Shown: positions 32,303 through 41,262 of the stretch, piece by piece
Layout: each line of letters starts with the position of its first letter
Position numbering within the stretch: position 1 is the stretch's first letter
Source: DAOUJH01 sp965248955
Lineage (GTDB): Bacteria; Chloroflexota; Dehalococcoidia; Lucifugimonadales; QGNO01
Reading direction: 5' to 3'
NCBI GenBank assembly: GCA_965248955.1
Contig: OZ252212.1
Span: 1,240,001-1,304,000, forward strand
Length of the DNA stretch: 64,000 bases
Position numbers and translations under genes: made by a program
Notes under the pieces: generated by a model
Database searches by the model: none
Seen by the model: the letters and a program-made list of their open reading frames with translations, nothing else
Told to the model about the DNA's origin: nothing

Positions 32303-33024
32303 TGGTCCAGATACTGTTGCTGTCATTGCATCAGATGGGCAAGCGCCGCTTGGTCTTGATTGCTCTTCTGTCCATGCTGCCCGTGGCTTTGGCTGCAGCC
32401 GTAGCAAGCTTTTCATCATCTGGGGCATCCTTCAGTGCGGACTTTGTAACGATTCTGGTGAACGGCATGCTGATTGGCGGCATTGCGCCAATAGTAACCA
32501 TGGCTTTGGCCACTGCCGCGTTCGGCGATGAGATAGACGATAGAACGCTAAACTACCTGACCTTGAAACCTGTGCCAAGATACCAAATTGTAGTTCCAAA
32601 ATTCCTTGCCTCCGTAATAGTGGCCTCACCCATCATGATGATCAGCTCGATGCTGGCCGTGGCAATAGGTTTGGGTGGAGGTCTTCAGCCTCTGCTGGCC
32701 GTTGCTCTGTCCCTATTTGTCGGTGTTGCCGCCTATGCATCCGTATTCACCTGGGCGGGGCTCATCAGCTCTCGCGCTTTGGCGTTCGGCCTGGTCTACG
32801 TATTTCTCTGGGAGGGGCTTGTTAGCTCATTCTTGGAAGGAATACGATACATAAGCGTTAGAAACTATACTCTGGCCATCATGTACGAATTGGATGAAAC
32901 GACTTTCCAAGCACTGGGGGGAAGCGTGATCGAGTTCCCGGCGGCCATCGTAGGGGCGGTGGTGGTTTCGCTGGCCTTCCTCCTTCTCTCGATACTTCGC
33001 CTGCGCACTATGGACGTCCCTTGA
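32302..33024 (+). CDS. ABC-2 type permease (second)
   Basis: The protein has 240 residues and about six hydrophobic helices. ATG 32302 overlaps the TGA of the ATPase gene by one base (TGATG), which favours it over TTG 32299. The segment DEIDDRTLNYLTLKPVPRYQ is the conserved cytoplasmic loop of ABC-2 membrane proteins (E-x-x-x-x-T-L-x-x-L-L-x-x-P-V-x-R). Helices such as FLASVIVASPIMMISSMLAV follow. It completes the four-gene exporter. Confidence 0.86.
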   Translation: MVQILLLSLHQMGKRRLVLIALLSMLPVALAAAVASFSSSGASFSADFVTILVNGMLIGGIAPIVTMALATAAFGDEIDDRTLNYLTLKPVPRYQIVVPKFLASVIVASPIMMISSMLAVAIGLGGGLQPLLAVALSLFVGVAAYASVFTWAGLISSRALAFGLVYVFLWEGLVSSFLEGIRYISVRNYTLAIMYELDETTFQALGGSVIEFPAAIVGAVVVSLAFLLLSILRLRTMDVP

Positions 33025-33055
33025 TCCTCCGGCTGCCCGTGTTTGTTGAGTTGGC

Positions 33056-34810
33056 ATGGAGCACTCTTTGAAACCGAACCAATCTCTAGGCGTAGACCCT
33101 GTGATCATGGAGGTGATGCTCAACGCCTTCATGACCCTCTGCGACGAGTCGCAGGCGATACTGGTGCGCTCCGCGTACTCCACCAACATCAAGGAACGCA
33201 AGGACTGTTCGGCGTGGCTGCTGGATTCGGACGGCCAGCCTTTCTGCGGCGGTCGCTACTCAGGCGGTCAGTACAACAATTCGGGGTACGGCCCCGTGGG
33301 CGCTCGCATCCTGGAGAAGTTTGACTCCAGCCTGTCGGACGGAGATGTCTTCGTGATGAACGACCCGTACCTGGGCGGGCCCACGCATCTGCCGGATATG
33401 TCGTTCATCAAACCCGTTTTCTATGACGGCGAACTGCTCTGCTTCGTATGCAACCAGGGTCACTGGGCGGACGTGGGTGGTAAGGCGCCGGCGCAGGGCG
33501 TGGTGGGAGACGCCACGGAGATATACCAGGAGGGCTTGCGCTTGCCGCCGGTGGCTCTGTACAAATCGGGCAGGCTTGAGCAGGACATCTACGAGATCAT
33601 GCTGGCAAATATCCGCGGCCCGCAGGAAAGGGCGGCGGACATCAGAGCGCACATGGCGGCGTTGTATCTGGCGGAACGGCGTGTTCATGAGCTGGCGCAA
33701 CGGTACGGAGTCAAGGGCCTGAAACGTTACATGCACGCGCTTGTCGATTATTCCGAGACGCGGTTGCAGCAGGCCATCCTGAATACGCCCCAGGGCAACT
33801 GGTCGGCTATTGATTACCTGGATGACGACCTGGGCAGCGACGCTCCAATACCCGTCAAGGTCAGGGTGTCTCTAAAGCATAGACCAAGGCCGCTGGTAGA
33901 GGTGGACTTCACGGGCAGCGGGCCACCGGCCAGGTGGGGCATAAACGTTGCTTACCACGGGACATGGCAAATGGTCGTCGGCGTGTTCAGGAATCTCCTG
34001 GTCGACGACACGGTGCCGATAAACGCCGGCTTTCTCAAACCGTTCAGGGTGATCATGCCGGACCATTCCTTGATCAATGCCAAGCCTCCAGCTGCGGTCG
34101 GTGCAAGGACGGAGACCACCTACCTGGTTAGAGACGTAATTCTGGCTGCCGTAATGGAAGCTTTTCCAGAGAAAGCCAGGGGCCCCTGGCATGGCGTTCA
34201 CGGAGTGGGCTTCAGCAACGGTGAGGAACAGGGCTACTTCATCCACTATCAGACCGTAGGGGGTGGGGGCGGCGCCCGCACTTTCAAGGACGGCGTGGAC
34301 TCCGTGCATGAAGTTCTCAATCTGCCGGTGGAGCCAATGGAGATGCAATATCCGTTGAGGGGCCTACGCCTCGAGTATATTCAGGATTCGGAAGGGGCGG
34401 GCAAGTACCGCGGCGGAGTAGGTGTGAGGCAGGACTGGGAGGTGCTGGCGGACGTAAACCTAGCCACTCATTCCAATAGGCACAAGATACCGGCTCCGGG
34501 TGTGTCGGGTGGCTGGCCGGGCGGGCTCTCTAGGTTGGTGTTGAACTACGATTCGACTGACCCCGTTGAGCTGCCCCGCGAGACTGCCAACTATCCTCTG
34601 AAGAAGGGTGACGTTGTAACCGTGTTAGCGGGAGGCGGAGGCGGTTATGCAAATCCACTGGATCGTGACCCGGCAGCCGTGCTTTGCGACGTGCGAAACG
34701 GCAAAGTATCGCTGGCCCGCGCCTTGGAGGTTTACGGCGTGGCTATAGACGCGGAAAGCTGGACGGTGCTCGAAGAGGAAACCGTGGCTCTGAGGAAGGC
34801 AAGGGGATAG
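33056..34810 (+). CDS. Hydantoinase B/oxoprolinase family protein (HyuB)
   Basis: The protein has 584 residues from ATG 33056, with only weak ribosome-binding sequence. The family signature starts with IMEVMLNAFMTLCDESQAIL, then NDPYLGGPTHLPDMSFIKPV, with the metal-site residues in H-L-P-D. It continues with FVCNQGHWADVGGKAPAQG and the C-terminal G-A-G-K-Y-R-G-G-V-G segment. HyuB forms the second subunit of ATP-dependent N-methylhydantoinase, 5-oxoprolinase or acetone carboxylase-type enzymes. HyuA starts at the very next base after its stop, so the two subunits are made together. Which cyclic amide is used cannot be read. Confidence 0.94.
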   Translation: MEHSLKPNQSLGVDPVIMEVMLNAFMTLCDESQAILVRSAYSTNIKERKDCSAWLLDSDGQPFCGGRYSGGQYNNSGYGPVGARILEKFDSSLSDGDVFVMNDPYLGGPTHLPDMSFIKPVFYDGELLCFVCNQGHWADVGGKAPAQGVVGDATEIYQEGLRLPPVALYKSGRLEQDIYEIMLANIRGPQERAADIRAHMAALYLAERRVHELAQRYGVKGLKRYMHALVDYSETRLQQAILNTPQGNWSAIDYLDDDLGSDAPIPVKVRVSLKHRPRPLVEVDFTGSGPPARWGINVAYHGTWQMVVGVFRNLLVDDTVPINAGFLKPFRVIMPDHSLINAKPPAAVGARTETTYLVRDVILAAVMEAFPEKARGPWHGVHGVGFSNGEEQGYFIHYQTVGGGGGARTFKDGVDSVHEVLNLPVEPMEMQYPLRGLRLEYIQDSEGAGKYRGGVGVRQDWEVLADVNLATHSNRHKIPAPGVSGGWPGGLSRLVLNYDSTDPVELPRETANYPLKKGDVVTVLAGGGGGYANPLDRDPAAVLCDVRNGKVSLARALEVYGVAIDAESWTVLEEETVALRKARG

Positions 34811-36925
34811 GTGGCCAGATTCCGCGTAGGCATAGATATAGGCGGCACCTTTACCGACCATCTATGGTATGACGAGTCTACGGGCGACCTCTCCGTAGTC
34901 AAGGTGCCCACGACACCCCACGACCTTGCGGTCTGTTTTGTAGATGGATTGCAGCGTATGTACAGCGGCCATCAGACCGATGCGGTGGTCCCGTACGTGG
35001 CGCATGGAACTACCGTCTGCACCAACGCCTTGTTGGAGCGCAAGGGCGCCCGGCTTGGGTTCATCACTACAAAGGGGTTCCGCGACATCCTGGAAATAGG
35101 CAGGCAGATAGAGCCGGATCAGTTTGATTACACCGTGGACCGCGCCGAGCCCCTGGCGCCGCGATATTTGAGAAGAGAGGTGGATGAGCGGGTAGCGAAC
35201 GACGGTTCAGTAGTGGTTCCCCTCAATGAGGTGCAGTGCCGCGGCTTGGCCAGGGATTTGATTGCAGAAGGCGTGAACTCCGTGGGCATCTGTTTCCTGT
35301 TCTCTTTTGCCAACTCCACCCACGAGATTAGGGCCAGGCAAATTGTGGAAGAAGAGTTTGCAAGGGCCGGCGTTGAGGGGTTCGTCTCAATCTCATCTGG
35401 CATAGCTGCGGAGTTCAGGGAGTTCGAGCGCGCTAGTACGGTGGCGGTGGCGGCATATTTGGCGCCGGTGCTCCAGGGATATGTTGCCAGGTTGGAACGT
35501 GAGCTCGCCGGCGTCCTTTCCCAGCCATCCAGCTTGTATATTATGCAGTCCGCCGGTGGACTGGTGGGCGTTGGCACTGCTATCAAGCAGCCGCATACTA
35601 CAACAGAGTCCGGCCCTGCCGCGGGTGTGCTTGCCGCCGCCGAACTAGGGCGCCTGTTGGGCAGGGAGAAGCTGGTCTCCTTTGACATGGGAGGTACAAC
35701 GGCCAAGGCCAGTCTGATGGAGAATGCCACTCCTCGGCTTGCTTTTGAGTTCGAGGTGGGCACGGAGCAGCATGGCGCTTTCACTACGAGGAGCAGAGGT
35801 TACCCTGTAAGGGCGGCCATGATAGACCTGGTGGAGTGCAGCGCAGGGGGCGGGAGCATCGCATGGGTGGACCCCGCCGGGGTGCTCAAGGTTGGACCAA
35901 TGAGTGCAGGAGCCAGCCCGGGCCCAGCCAGCTATGGCCGCGGGGGAGAGCTGCCAACCGTAACAGATGCGCAAGTGGCGTTGGGGAGAATTGGTTCCGG
36001 CAGCCTATTGGGCGGTGAGGTAGAGGTGGACGTAAACCGGGCTGAGACGGCTATTCAACAGCATATAGCCGGCAGGTTGGACATGACGGTGGCCCAGGCA
36101 GCCGAGGGGATCATAGAGGTGGCCAACGCACAGATGGAAGGAATCCTGCGGGTGGTCTCGGTGCGCCGTGGGTTTGACCCGCGGGAGTTCACCCTGGTGG
36201 CCTTCGGCGGCGCTGGGCCTCTGCATGCCGTGGACTTGGCGGTGGCCCTTGGTATTAGAGAGGTTGTGGTACCGCTGTATCCGGGCCTGTTCTCGGCACA
36301 GGGCCTTTGCCAGGCCCACGTCCTCAACGAGTTTGTAAGGACCCGGGTCACACGCTGGGAGGACGCAAACCTATCGACCATGCTGACCACGGTGGCCGCG
36401 CTGGAAAAGGAAGCAATAGACTGGATGGACAGCGAGGGTATTGCCGGAGAGAAGAGAGCGCTCACCAGGTCTATGGACATGCGTTACGTGGGACAAAACT
36501 GGGAGCTTACGGTCAATCTTGATGTGCTACCTACGTCGGAAGAGCAGTTGGAGAACGCTCGAAAAGATTTCGTCCGCCTTCACCAGCAGATGTACGGCCA
36601 TTCCAGTGATACCGATCCGGTGGAGGTGGTGAGCTTTCGCGTTCATGCCTACGCCTCCTCTCCCCGGCTCAAGGTCAAGAGCATTGCCGCAGGCAGCGAG
36701 GACTCCTCAGAGGGTTGTACAGGCTCAAGGGAGGTGTACTTTGTACAGGGCGGAGGTGCAACGGAATGCCTGGTTTACGATAGGAATCGTCTCAAAGCCG
36801 GAAATAGAATGGACAGCCCCGCGGTCATAGAGCAGTTGGACGCGACTACGGCGATACCGCCCGGGTATGCAGGTCGCGTGGACGACTACGGCAACATATG
36901 GATTACGCCGGCAGGGTACCCATAG
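34811..36925 (+). CDS. Hydantoinase A/oxoprolinase family protein (HyuA)
   Basis: The protein has 704 residues from GTG 34811, directly after the HyuB stop. It has an actin/ASKHA-type ATPase fold: phosphate-1 motif VGIDIGGTFTDHL, TTVCTNALLERKGARLG, the central SFDMGGTTAKASLMEN phosphate-2 motif, and GGGSIAWVDPAGVLKVGPMS. GPASYGRGG is also typical. HyuA hydrolyses ATP to phosphorylate the cyclic amide opened with HyuB. It is in the size range of HyuA proteins (about 680-720). Confidence 0.94.
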   Translation: MARFRVGIDIGGTFTDHLWYDESTGDLSVVKVPTTPHDLAVCFVDGLQRMYSGHQTDAVVPYVAHGTTVCTNALLERKGARLGFITTKGFRDILEIGRQIEPDQFDYTVDRAEPLAPRYLRREVDERVANDGSVVVPLNEVQCRGLARDLIAEGVNSVGICFLFSFANSTHEIRARQIVEEEFARAGVEGFVSISSGIAAEFREFERASTVAVAAYLAPVLQGYVARLERELAGVLSQPSSLYIMQSAGGLVGVGTAIKQPHTTTESGPAAGVLAAAELGRLLGREKLVSFDMGGTTAKASLMENATPRLAFEFEVGTEQHGAFTTRSRGYPVRAAMIDLVECSAGGGSIAWVDPAGVLKVGPMSAGASPGPASYGRGGELPTVTDAQVALGRIGSGSLLGGEVEVDVNRAETAIQQHIAGRLDMTVAQAAEGIIEVANAQMEGILRVVSVRRGFDPREFTLVAFGGAGPLHAVDLAVALGIREVVVPLYPGLFSAQGLCQAHVLNEFVRTRVTRWEDANLSTMLTTVAALEKEAIDWMDSEGIAGEKRALTRSMDMRYVGQNWELTVNLDVLPTSEEQLENARKDFVRLHQQMYGHSSDTDPVEVVSFRVHAYASSPRLKVKSIAAGSEDSSEGCTGSREVYFVQGGGATECLVYDRNRLKAGNRMDSPAVIEQLDATTAIPPGYAGRVDDYGNIWITPAGYP

Positions 36926-37030
36926 TAAACAAAGAAGAATGTTGTCAGACTAGAGAAACGATGAACTCCCTAACAACAAACTACTTACAGAATTGTGGTA
37001 GAATCCACCATCGTAGATGTGACGAGGCAG

Positions 37031-39082
37031 ATGCTCAGAATCAGGAAACTAGTGTTCTCGCTGCTATTTGGAGTGCTTATTATTGGATGCACTCAGGTAG
37101 CCGAGCCTACCGTAACATCTATCCCTAGCCCAACACCGACCGAAGCACCTGTACCGACCGAGACCCAAAGTCCGACACCCACGCCGACCTCAACCCTAAC
37201 GCCCACCCCAACCGCCACTGCCACTCCTACGCTTTTGTCGATGCCCCGCTTGCCGACACCTACTCCTCTTCCTCCATTACCTGTCTTTGCTTCACTTACA
37301 GTCCAAGAATCACAAGACCCTATTTCAAGTTCACTGGAAATCTACATTTCGCTATTGGATGAGCAGCATGTGGCGGTAGCTTCTTCACCAGTGCCATTAA
37401 TTGACATTACAATCACTGATTTGCATGGGCAGGAATTATATTCAGACCTAGTCGTTCTATCTTCCTCGGACTTTAAGACATGGACTCGGTCTCTAACTGG
37501 CGAACGGCAAAGAGGCTATATCGTCGAGGTTCCAAAGAGTGAAATCGAGCGTTCCACCGTAGGTTCGAATGGCACTGTCCAAGTTCGTGTGCAATTCTCC
37601 GGCATTTACTTTGATTTGGAGGCGACGACCAGGCATTTACCTGAAGTATCGCAGGCTGAGAAGGATGCCAGAGCCTTCGAGCAGTTTGTTGAGAACGCCG
37701 TAATTCTCTCGGGCAATTCAGTTCAAGCTAATAGGTGGACTATAACCGCTACAAGAGCTGGTTGCTTCACGGTTCATGACCAATTCGGTGACGTAACAAG
37801 TGGAATTCGCATCGACCTTACAATCTTAAATACTGACGACTCAATCAGAAGTTTTTATGAGACAACACTTCTTCAACTACCTTCTGAAATTACGGCGGAG
37901 CCATCCTTTAATTCGACCATTCAGGGGAAAAGCACGATACCAGGTGTCGAGGAACGTGGGTACTTATTCTTTGAAGACCTTGATTGCGTTGGAGGTGACT
38001 ACCGACTTGTGATGTCGGGCTTTGACGGAGTCTACCTTGATGAGACATTTACTCTAACGACAAAAGAAGAAGAGAAGCCCACTATTAGACTGGCCGACAA
38101 CCAGTACGAATCCCTATGGATAAGCAATGCCGTGTTCAGCTTTATTGCGCAAAATGGATACGGTTATCCCGTAGAGAGCATAGCCATGACAACCCCTTTT
38201 GCTCAGGTGTCCCTGGCCAACGGCGAAGTTGACATTTGGATAGAGATATGGCCAGACAACATAATCGACTGGTACAACGAAGAGACTGCCAACGGCAACA
38301 TCGAAGACCTCCTGGACCCGCCCATCTTTGAAGGAGGCCCGCAGTTCTTCATGATTCCCAAGTGGGTAGCGGAACAGCACAACATCAGGACTATAGATGA
38401 TATGAAGCGCCCGGAAGTCGTCGCCCTGTTCCCCGACCCTGAAGACTCGAGCAAGGGCGTCTTTGTCAACTGTCCCATCGGCTGGCAGTGCGCCGAGATC
38501 AACCGCGCCAAGCTGCAAGCCTACGGCCTGTCAGACCTGTACAACATACAATCGGGAGGCACCGGCGCCGCCCTTGACGCCGCTCTTGCCGGAGCACAGC
38601 TCAGGAACGAACCCGTCTTCGGCTACTACTGGGCTCCAACGGCCATCATCGGGAGGCACCGGCGCCGCCCTTGACGCCGCTCTTGCCGGAGCACAGGGCA
38701 AGCCATCATGGGCAAGTACGAATGGACCATACTAGAAGAGCCTCCATACACAGAAGCATGCTGGAGGGAGGTCATCAAGGGCAGAGACGATGCTTCCTAT
38801 ACGCCTACCATGGCATGTGCCTATTTCGATCGCCCCATTGGCAAAGGCATCAACAGCGGCCTCAGGGAAAAGGCTCCTGACATAGTTGAAATGCTGGAAA
38901 AGATGGATATGGGCGTGGAAGCCATCAACAAGACTGCTGCCTGGGCAAGCGACAATAACATCCGAGGAGACTGGGAGAAAGCCGCCATTTACTTCCTAGA
39001 AAACTACGAAGACAGATGGATCAACTGGATGCCATCAGAAAACGCGGATAGGGTCAAAGAGGCGCTGGCGGAAACGAGCTAG
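37031..39082 (+). pseudogene. Glycine-betaine-type ABC binding lipoprotein with extra N-terminal domain, interrupted by an in-frame stop
   Basis: ATG 37031 gives a lipoprotein signal ending VLIIGC (Cys20), then a Thr/Pro stalk (about residues 28-80). An unknown beta-rich part of about 270 residues follows. From KPTIRLADNQYESLWISN onward the sequence is OpuAC type, the family that binds glycine betaine, proline betaine or choline. It includes GEVDIWIEIWPDNIIDWYNE and the conserved GYYWAPTAI. After GYYWAPTAI a 60-bp insertion (38650-38709) adds a TGA at 38672-38674. Beyond it the same frame resumes MGKYEWTILEEPPYTEACW and runs to TAG 39080-39082. Without the insertion the protein would be one chain of about 660 residues. 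No OpuAA or OpuAB genes are adjacent. The lesion is real or an assembly artefact. Confidence 0.82.
38551..38696 (+). repeat. 49-bp direct repeat causing the interruption
   Basis: The 49 bases at 38551-38599 recur at 38648-38696 (starts 97 bp apart). The second copy sits inside a 60-bp insertion bounded by CCATCAT on both sides (38643-38649 and 38703-38709). In the first copy the segment is read as SGGTGAALDAALAGAQ; in the second it is read in another frame and contains TGA. This looks like a template-switch duplication or a misassembly. Confidence 0.88.
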
Positions 39083-39963
39083 GCCGTAAGCACTCCCAAA
39101 GCCCTAGCCTCGTTTACCAGCTGCTTCGTTTGCTCTTCGCTGAGAGACGCGATAGGCAGTCTGGGCTGCCCGCTATCGATCCCCAAGCGGGCCTTGACCA
39201 GCGCTTTGCAGGTGGCTTGCATCCCGTACTTGCCCGCCAGATCTATCAACCTTGCGCCCAGCTCTTGAAGCTCCTGCGCACGCTGAACGTCGCCTTCTCT
39301 ATACGCCCTGTAAGCCTCCACCCAGATCTCCGGCGCCACCGTGAGCGGACCGTCTACCACTCCGTCAGCCCCGGCGGTAAGCGCGGCAAGGAACAACGAG
39401 CCGCTCCCGGTGAAGACGTCTATGCCCATTTGAGAGAAGCGGCGGATGTTGTGGAAGTCCGGCGCCGAGTGTTTGACGCCAGCTAACTGTGGAATCTGCT
39501 CTATCAAGGTGCTCATCAGTGCGGGGGTAATTTCAACCCCGGTGTACTTGGGTTGGTTGTAAACGAAGAAAGGGAGGTCCGCCGCGCCGGCAACGGCCTT
39601 GTAATGGTCGACGACCGCCTGGTCTGGGGGCCTGTAGAAGAAAGGCGGCACGCAGCTTATGGCGTCGACGCCCGCTATGCGGGCGGCTTCGGCCATTCGC
39701 ACGGCGCTCTGCGTGGTGAGCGCTCCCACGTGGACAATGGTCTTGGCTCTACCCTTGGACTGATCGGCTGAAACCTGGGCTATCCTAACTACCTCTTCTT
39801 CGCTGAGCAGCACACTCTCGCCGGTGCCGCCGGTTATCCAGAACCCGTCGACGCCGGCTTGGATGTTGTGTTCCATCACTTCGCGGAAAGCCTCTTCATT
39901 GAACCTTCCCTCCGCATCGAACGGTGTAATCAATGCCGGGACGACACCATGGAAGTTACCCAT
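39079..39963 (-). CDS. DapA-family lyase (dihydrodipicolinate synthase/N-acetylneuraminate lyase superfamily)
   Basis: The protein has 294 residues from ATG 39963, behind GAGGAGA. The TIM-barrel aldolase signatures are VPALITPFDAEGRFNEEAF, the G-x-T-G-E motif as TGGTGESVLLSEEE, the catalytic Tyr in PFFVYNQPKYTG, and the Schiff-base Lys in QLAGVKHSAPDF. The family makes lysine precursors or splits keto-acid sugars. There are no lysine biosynthesis neighbours, so a catabolic lyase is as likely as DapA. Its stop TAG shares the palindrome CTAG (39079-39082) with the stop of the convergent binding-protein gene. Confidence 0.9.
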   Translation of the reverse strand: MGNFHGVVPALITPFDAEGRFNEEAFREVMEHNIQAGVDGFWITGGTGESVLLSEEEVVRIAQVSADQSKGRAKTIVHVGALTTQSAVRMAEAARIAGVDAISCVPPFFYRPPDQAVVDHYKAVAGAADLPFFVYNQPKYTGVEITPALMSTLIEQIPQLAGVKHSAPDFHNIRRFSQMGIDVFTGSGSLFLAALTAGADGVVDGPLTVAPEIWVEAYRAYREGDVQRAQELQELGARLIDLAGKYGMQATCKALVKARLGIDSGQPRLPIASLSEEQTKQLVNEARALGVLTA

Positions 39964-40108
39964 AACTTTCTCCTCAATCTTGCTGAAAGAAGTGTACAAG
40001 CCGCTTGAATGGGCGTCAAACTGACCTAAATCTGTTAAAGTGCCCTTAAATACAGGTTAAACAATCGCGGATATTCTGAACGAACATACAAAAGCGTACT
40101 GTGTGAAG

Positions 40109-40789
40109 ATGCTCAAGAAAAGCGTTGCAGAGTTCATTGGGACGTTTGGTCTTGTTTTTGCCGCAACCGGGGCAATCATGGTCAACCAGCTTATGGACGG
40201 GCAGGTGACCCATCTGGGTGCAGGCCTGACCGTTGGAATGGCGGTGACGGTTATGGTATTCGCCACGGGACACATTTCCGGCGCGCATATAAACCCTGCC
40301 GTCACCATTGCATTCGCGGTTAGCCGCCACTTTCCCTGGAAGAACGTCCCCTTCTATCTGGCGGCTCAGCTGGCTGGGGCCGTGTCCGCCAGCTTGGTGC
40401 TGCTGGCAATCTTGGGAGACGTAGCAGACATGGGAGCCACTCTGCCATCCGGCAGCGACCTGCAGTCTCTGGGCCTTGAGATTGTGCTCACCTTCTTCCT
40501 CATGTTTGTGATTATGGCGGTGGCTACGGATGTACGGGCTGTGGGCCAAGGCGCAGCGCTGGCCATAGGCATCACGGTTGGTCTTGAAGCCATTTTTGCC
40601 GGCCCTATATCCGGCGCCTCCATGAACCCGGCGCGCTCACTGGGGCCGGCCCTGGTGGGTTGGACGTGGTCCAGCCAGTGGCTCTATATTATGGGGCCGC
40701 TCACCGGGGCAGCAGCGGCTTCACTGGCATATTGGTGGCTAAGAGGAGAGGAGCATTATGCCGGCAAGGCGGATGAAGGAGAGAGATGA
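40109..40789 (+). CDS. Aquaporin/aquaglyceroporin (MIP family), AqpS-like by context
   Basis: The protein has 226 residues from ATG 40109 (GTG 40103 is an alternative). It has six helices and two half-helices with intact NPA boxes, GAHINPAVTIAF and SGASMNPARSLGPAL, the second followed by the pore Arg. The stop overlaps the arsC start by four bases (ATGA 40786-40789). In Sinorhizobium meliloti the aquaglyceroporin AqpS next to ArsC lets arsenite leave the cell after arsenate reduction. The same gene order here suggests that role. Water or polyol flux is the general alternative. Confidence 0.9.
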   Translation: MLKKSVAEFIGTFGLVFAATGAIMVNQLMDGQVTHLGAGLTVGMAVTVMVFATGHISGAHINPAVTIAFAVSRHFPWKNVPFYLAAQLAGAVSASLVLLAILGDVADMGATLPSGSDLQSLGLEIVLTFFLMFVIMAVATDVRAVGQGAALAIGITVGLEAIFAGPISGASMNPARSLGPALVGWTWSSQWLYIMGPLTGAAAASLAYWWLRGEEHYAGKADEGER

Positions 40790-41181
40790 AGCGGGTCTTA
40801 TTCGTTTGTGCCCACAATTCTGGGAGAAGCCAGATGGCCACTGCTTTTCTTGAAAAATTAGCCGGTGGAAGAGTAGAAGTGGATTCGGCGGGAACTCAGC
40901 CGTCCGATGCGGTTAATCCCGCGGTCGTCGAGGTTATGAGGGAGAAGGGAATAGACGTATCGGACAGCAAGCCAAAGTTATTGACGCAGGACATGGTAGA
41001 TAAGTCCGACAAGGTCATCACCATGGGTTGCTCCATTGAGGAGGCTTGCCCCACTGTGTTCCTCCCCAGCGAAGATTGGGGGTTGGAGGATCCCAGAGGC
41101 CAACCCGTAGAGGTGGTGAGAAAAATCCGCGACCAGGTGGAAGAACGGGTCAGGGCGATGATTCCCGTGCTTTCCCAGTAA
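40786..41181 (+). CDS. arsC: Arsenate reductase, low-molecular-weight phosphatase type (thioredoxin-linked)
   Basis: The protein has 131 residues. The P-loop CAHNSGRSQMA (Cys8) is the nucleophile and binding site for arsenate. Cys82 and Cys88 in MGCSIEEACP form the disulfide relay of thioredoxin-coupled ArsC. The general acid Asp lies in EDWGLEDPRG. These three cysteines distinguish it from simple tyrosine phosphatases and match the Staphylococcus pI258 enzyme in spacing (10, 82, 89 there). It reduces arsenate to arsenite. The gene is translationally coupled to the aquaporin gene. No ArsR regulator is visible here. Confidence 0.94.
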   Translation: MKRVLFVCAHNSGRSQMATAFLEKLAGGRVEVDSAGTQPSDAVNPAVVEVMREKGIDVSDSKPKLLTQDMVDKSDKVITMGCSIEEACPTVFLPSEDWGLEDPRGQPVEVVRKIRDQVEERVRAMIPVLSQ

Positions 41182-41262
41182 TTCTTGCCTCTGAATTTGC
41201 CCCGAGCCGTCGTCTTTAGGTTGTGCTATGCTATGGCCGCTTTTATCTAGGAGGTCAGATGC

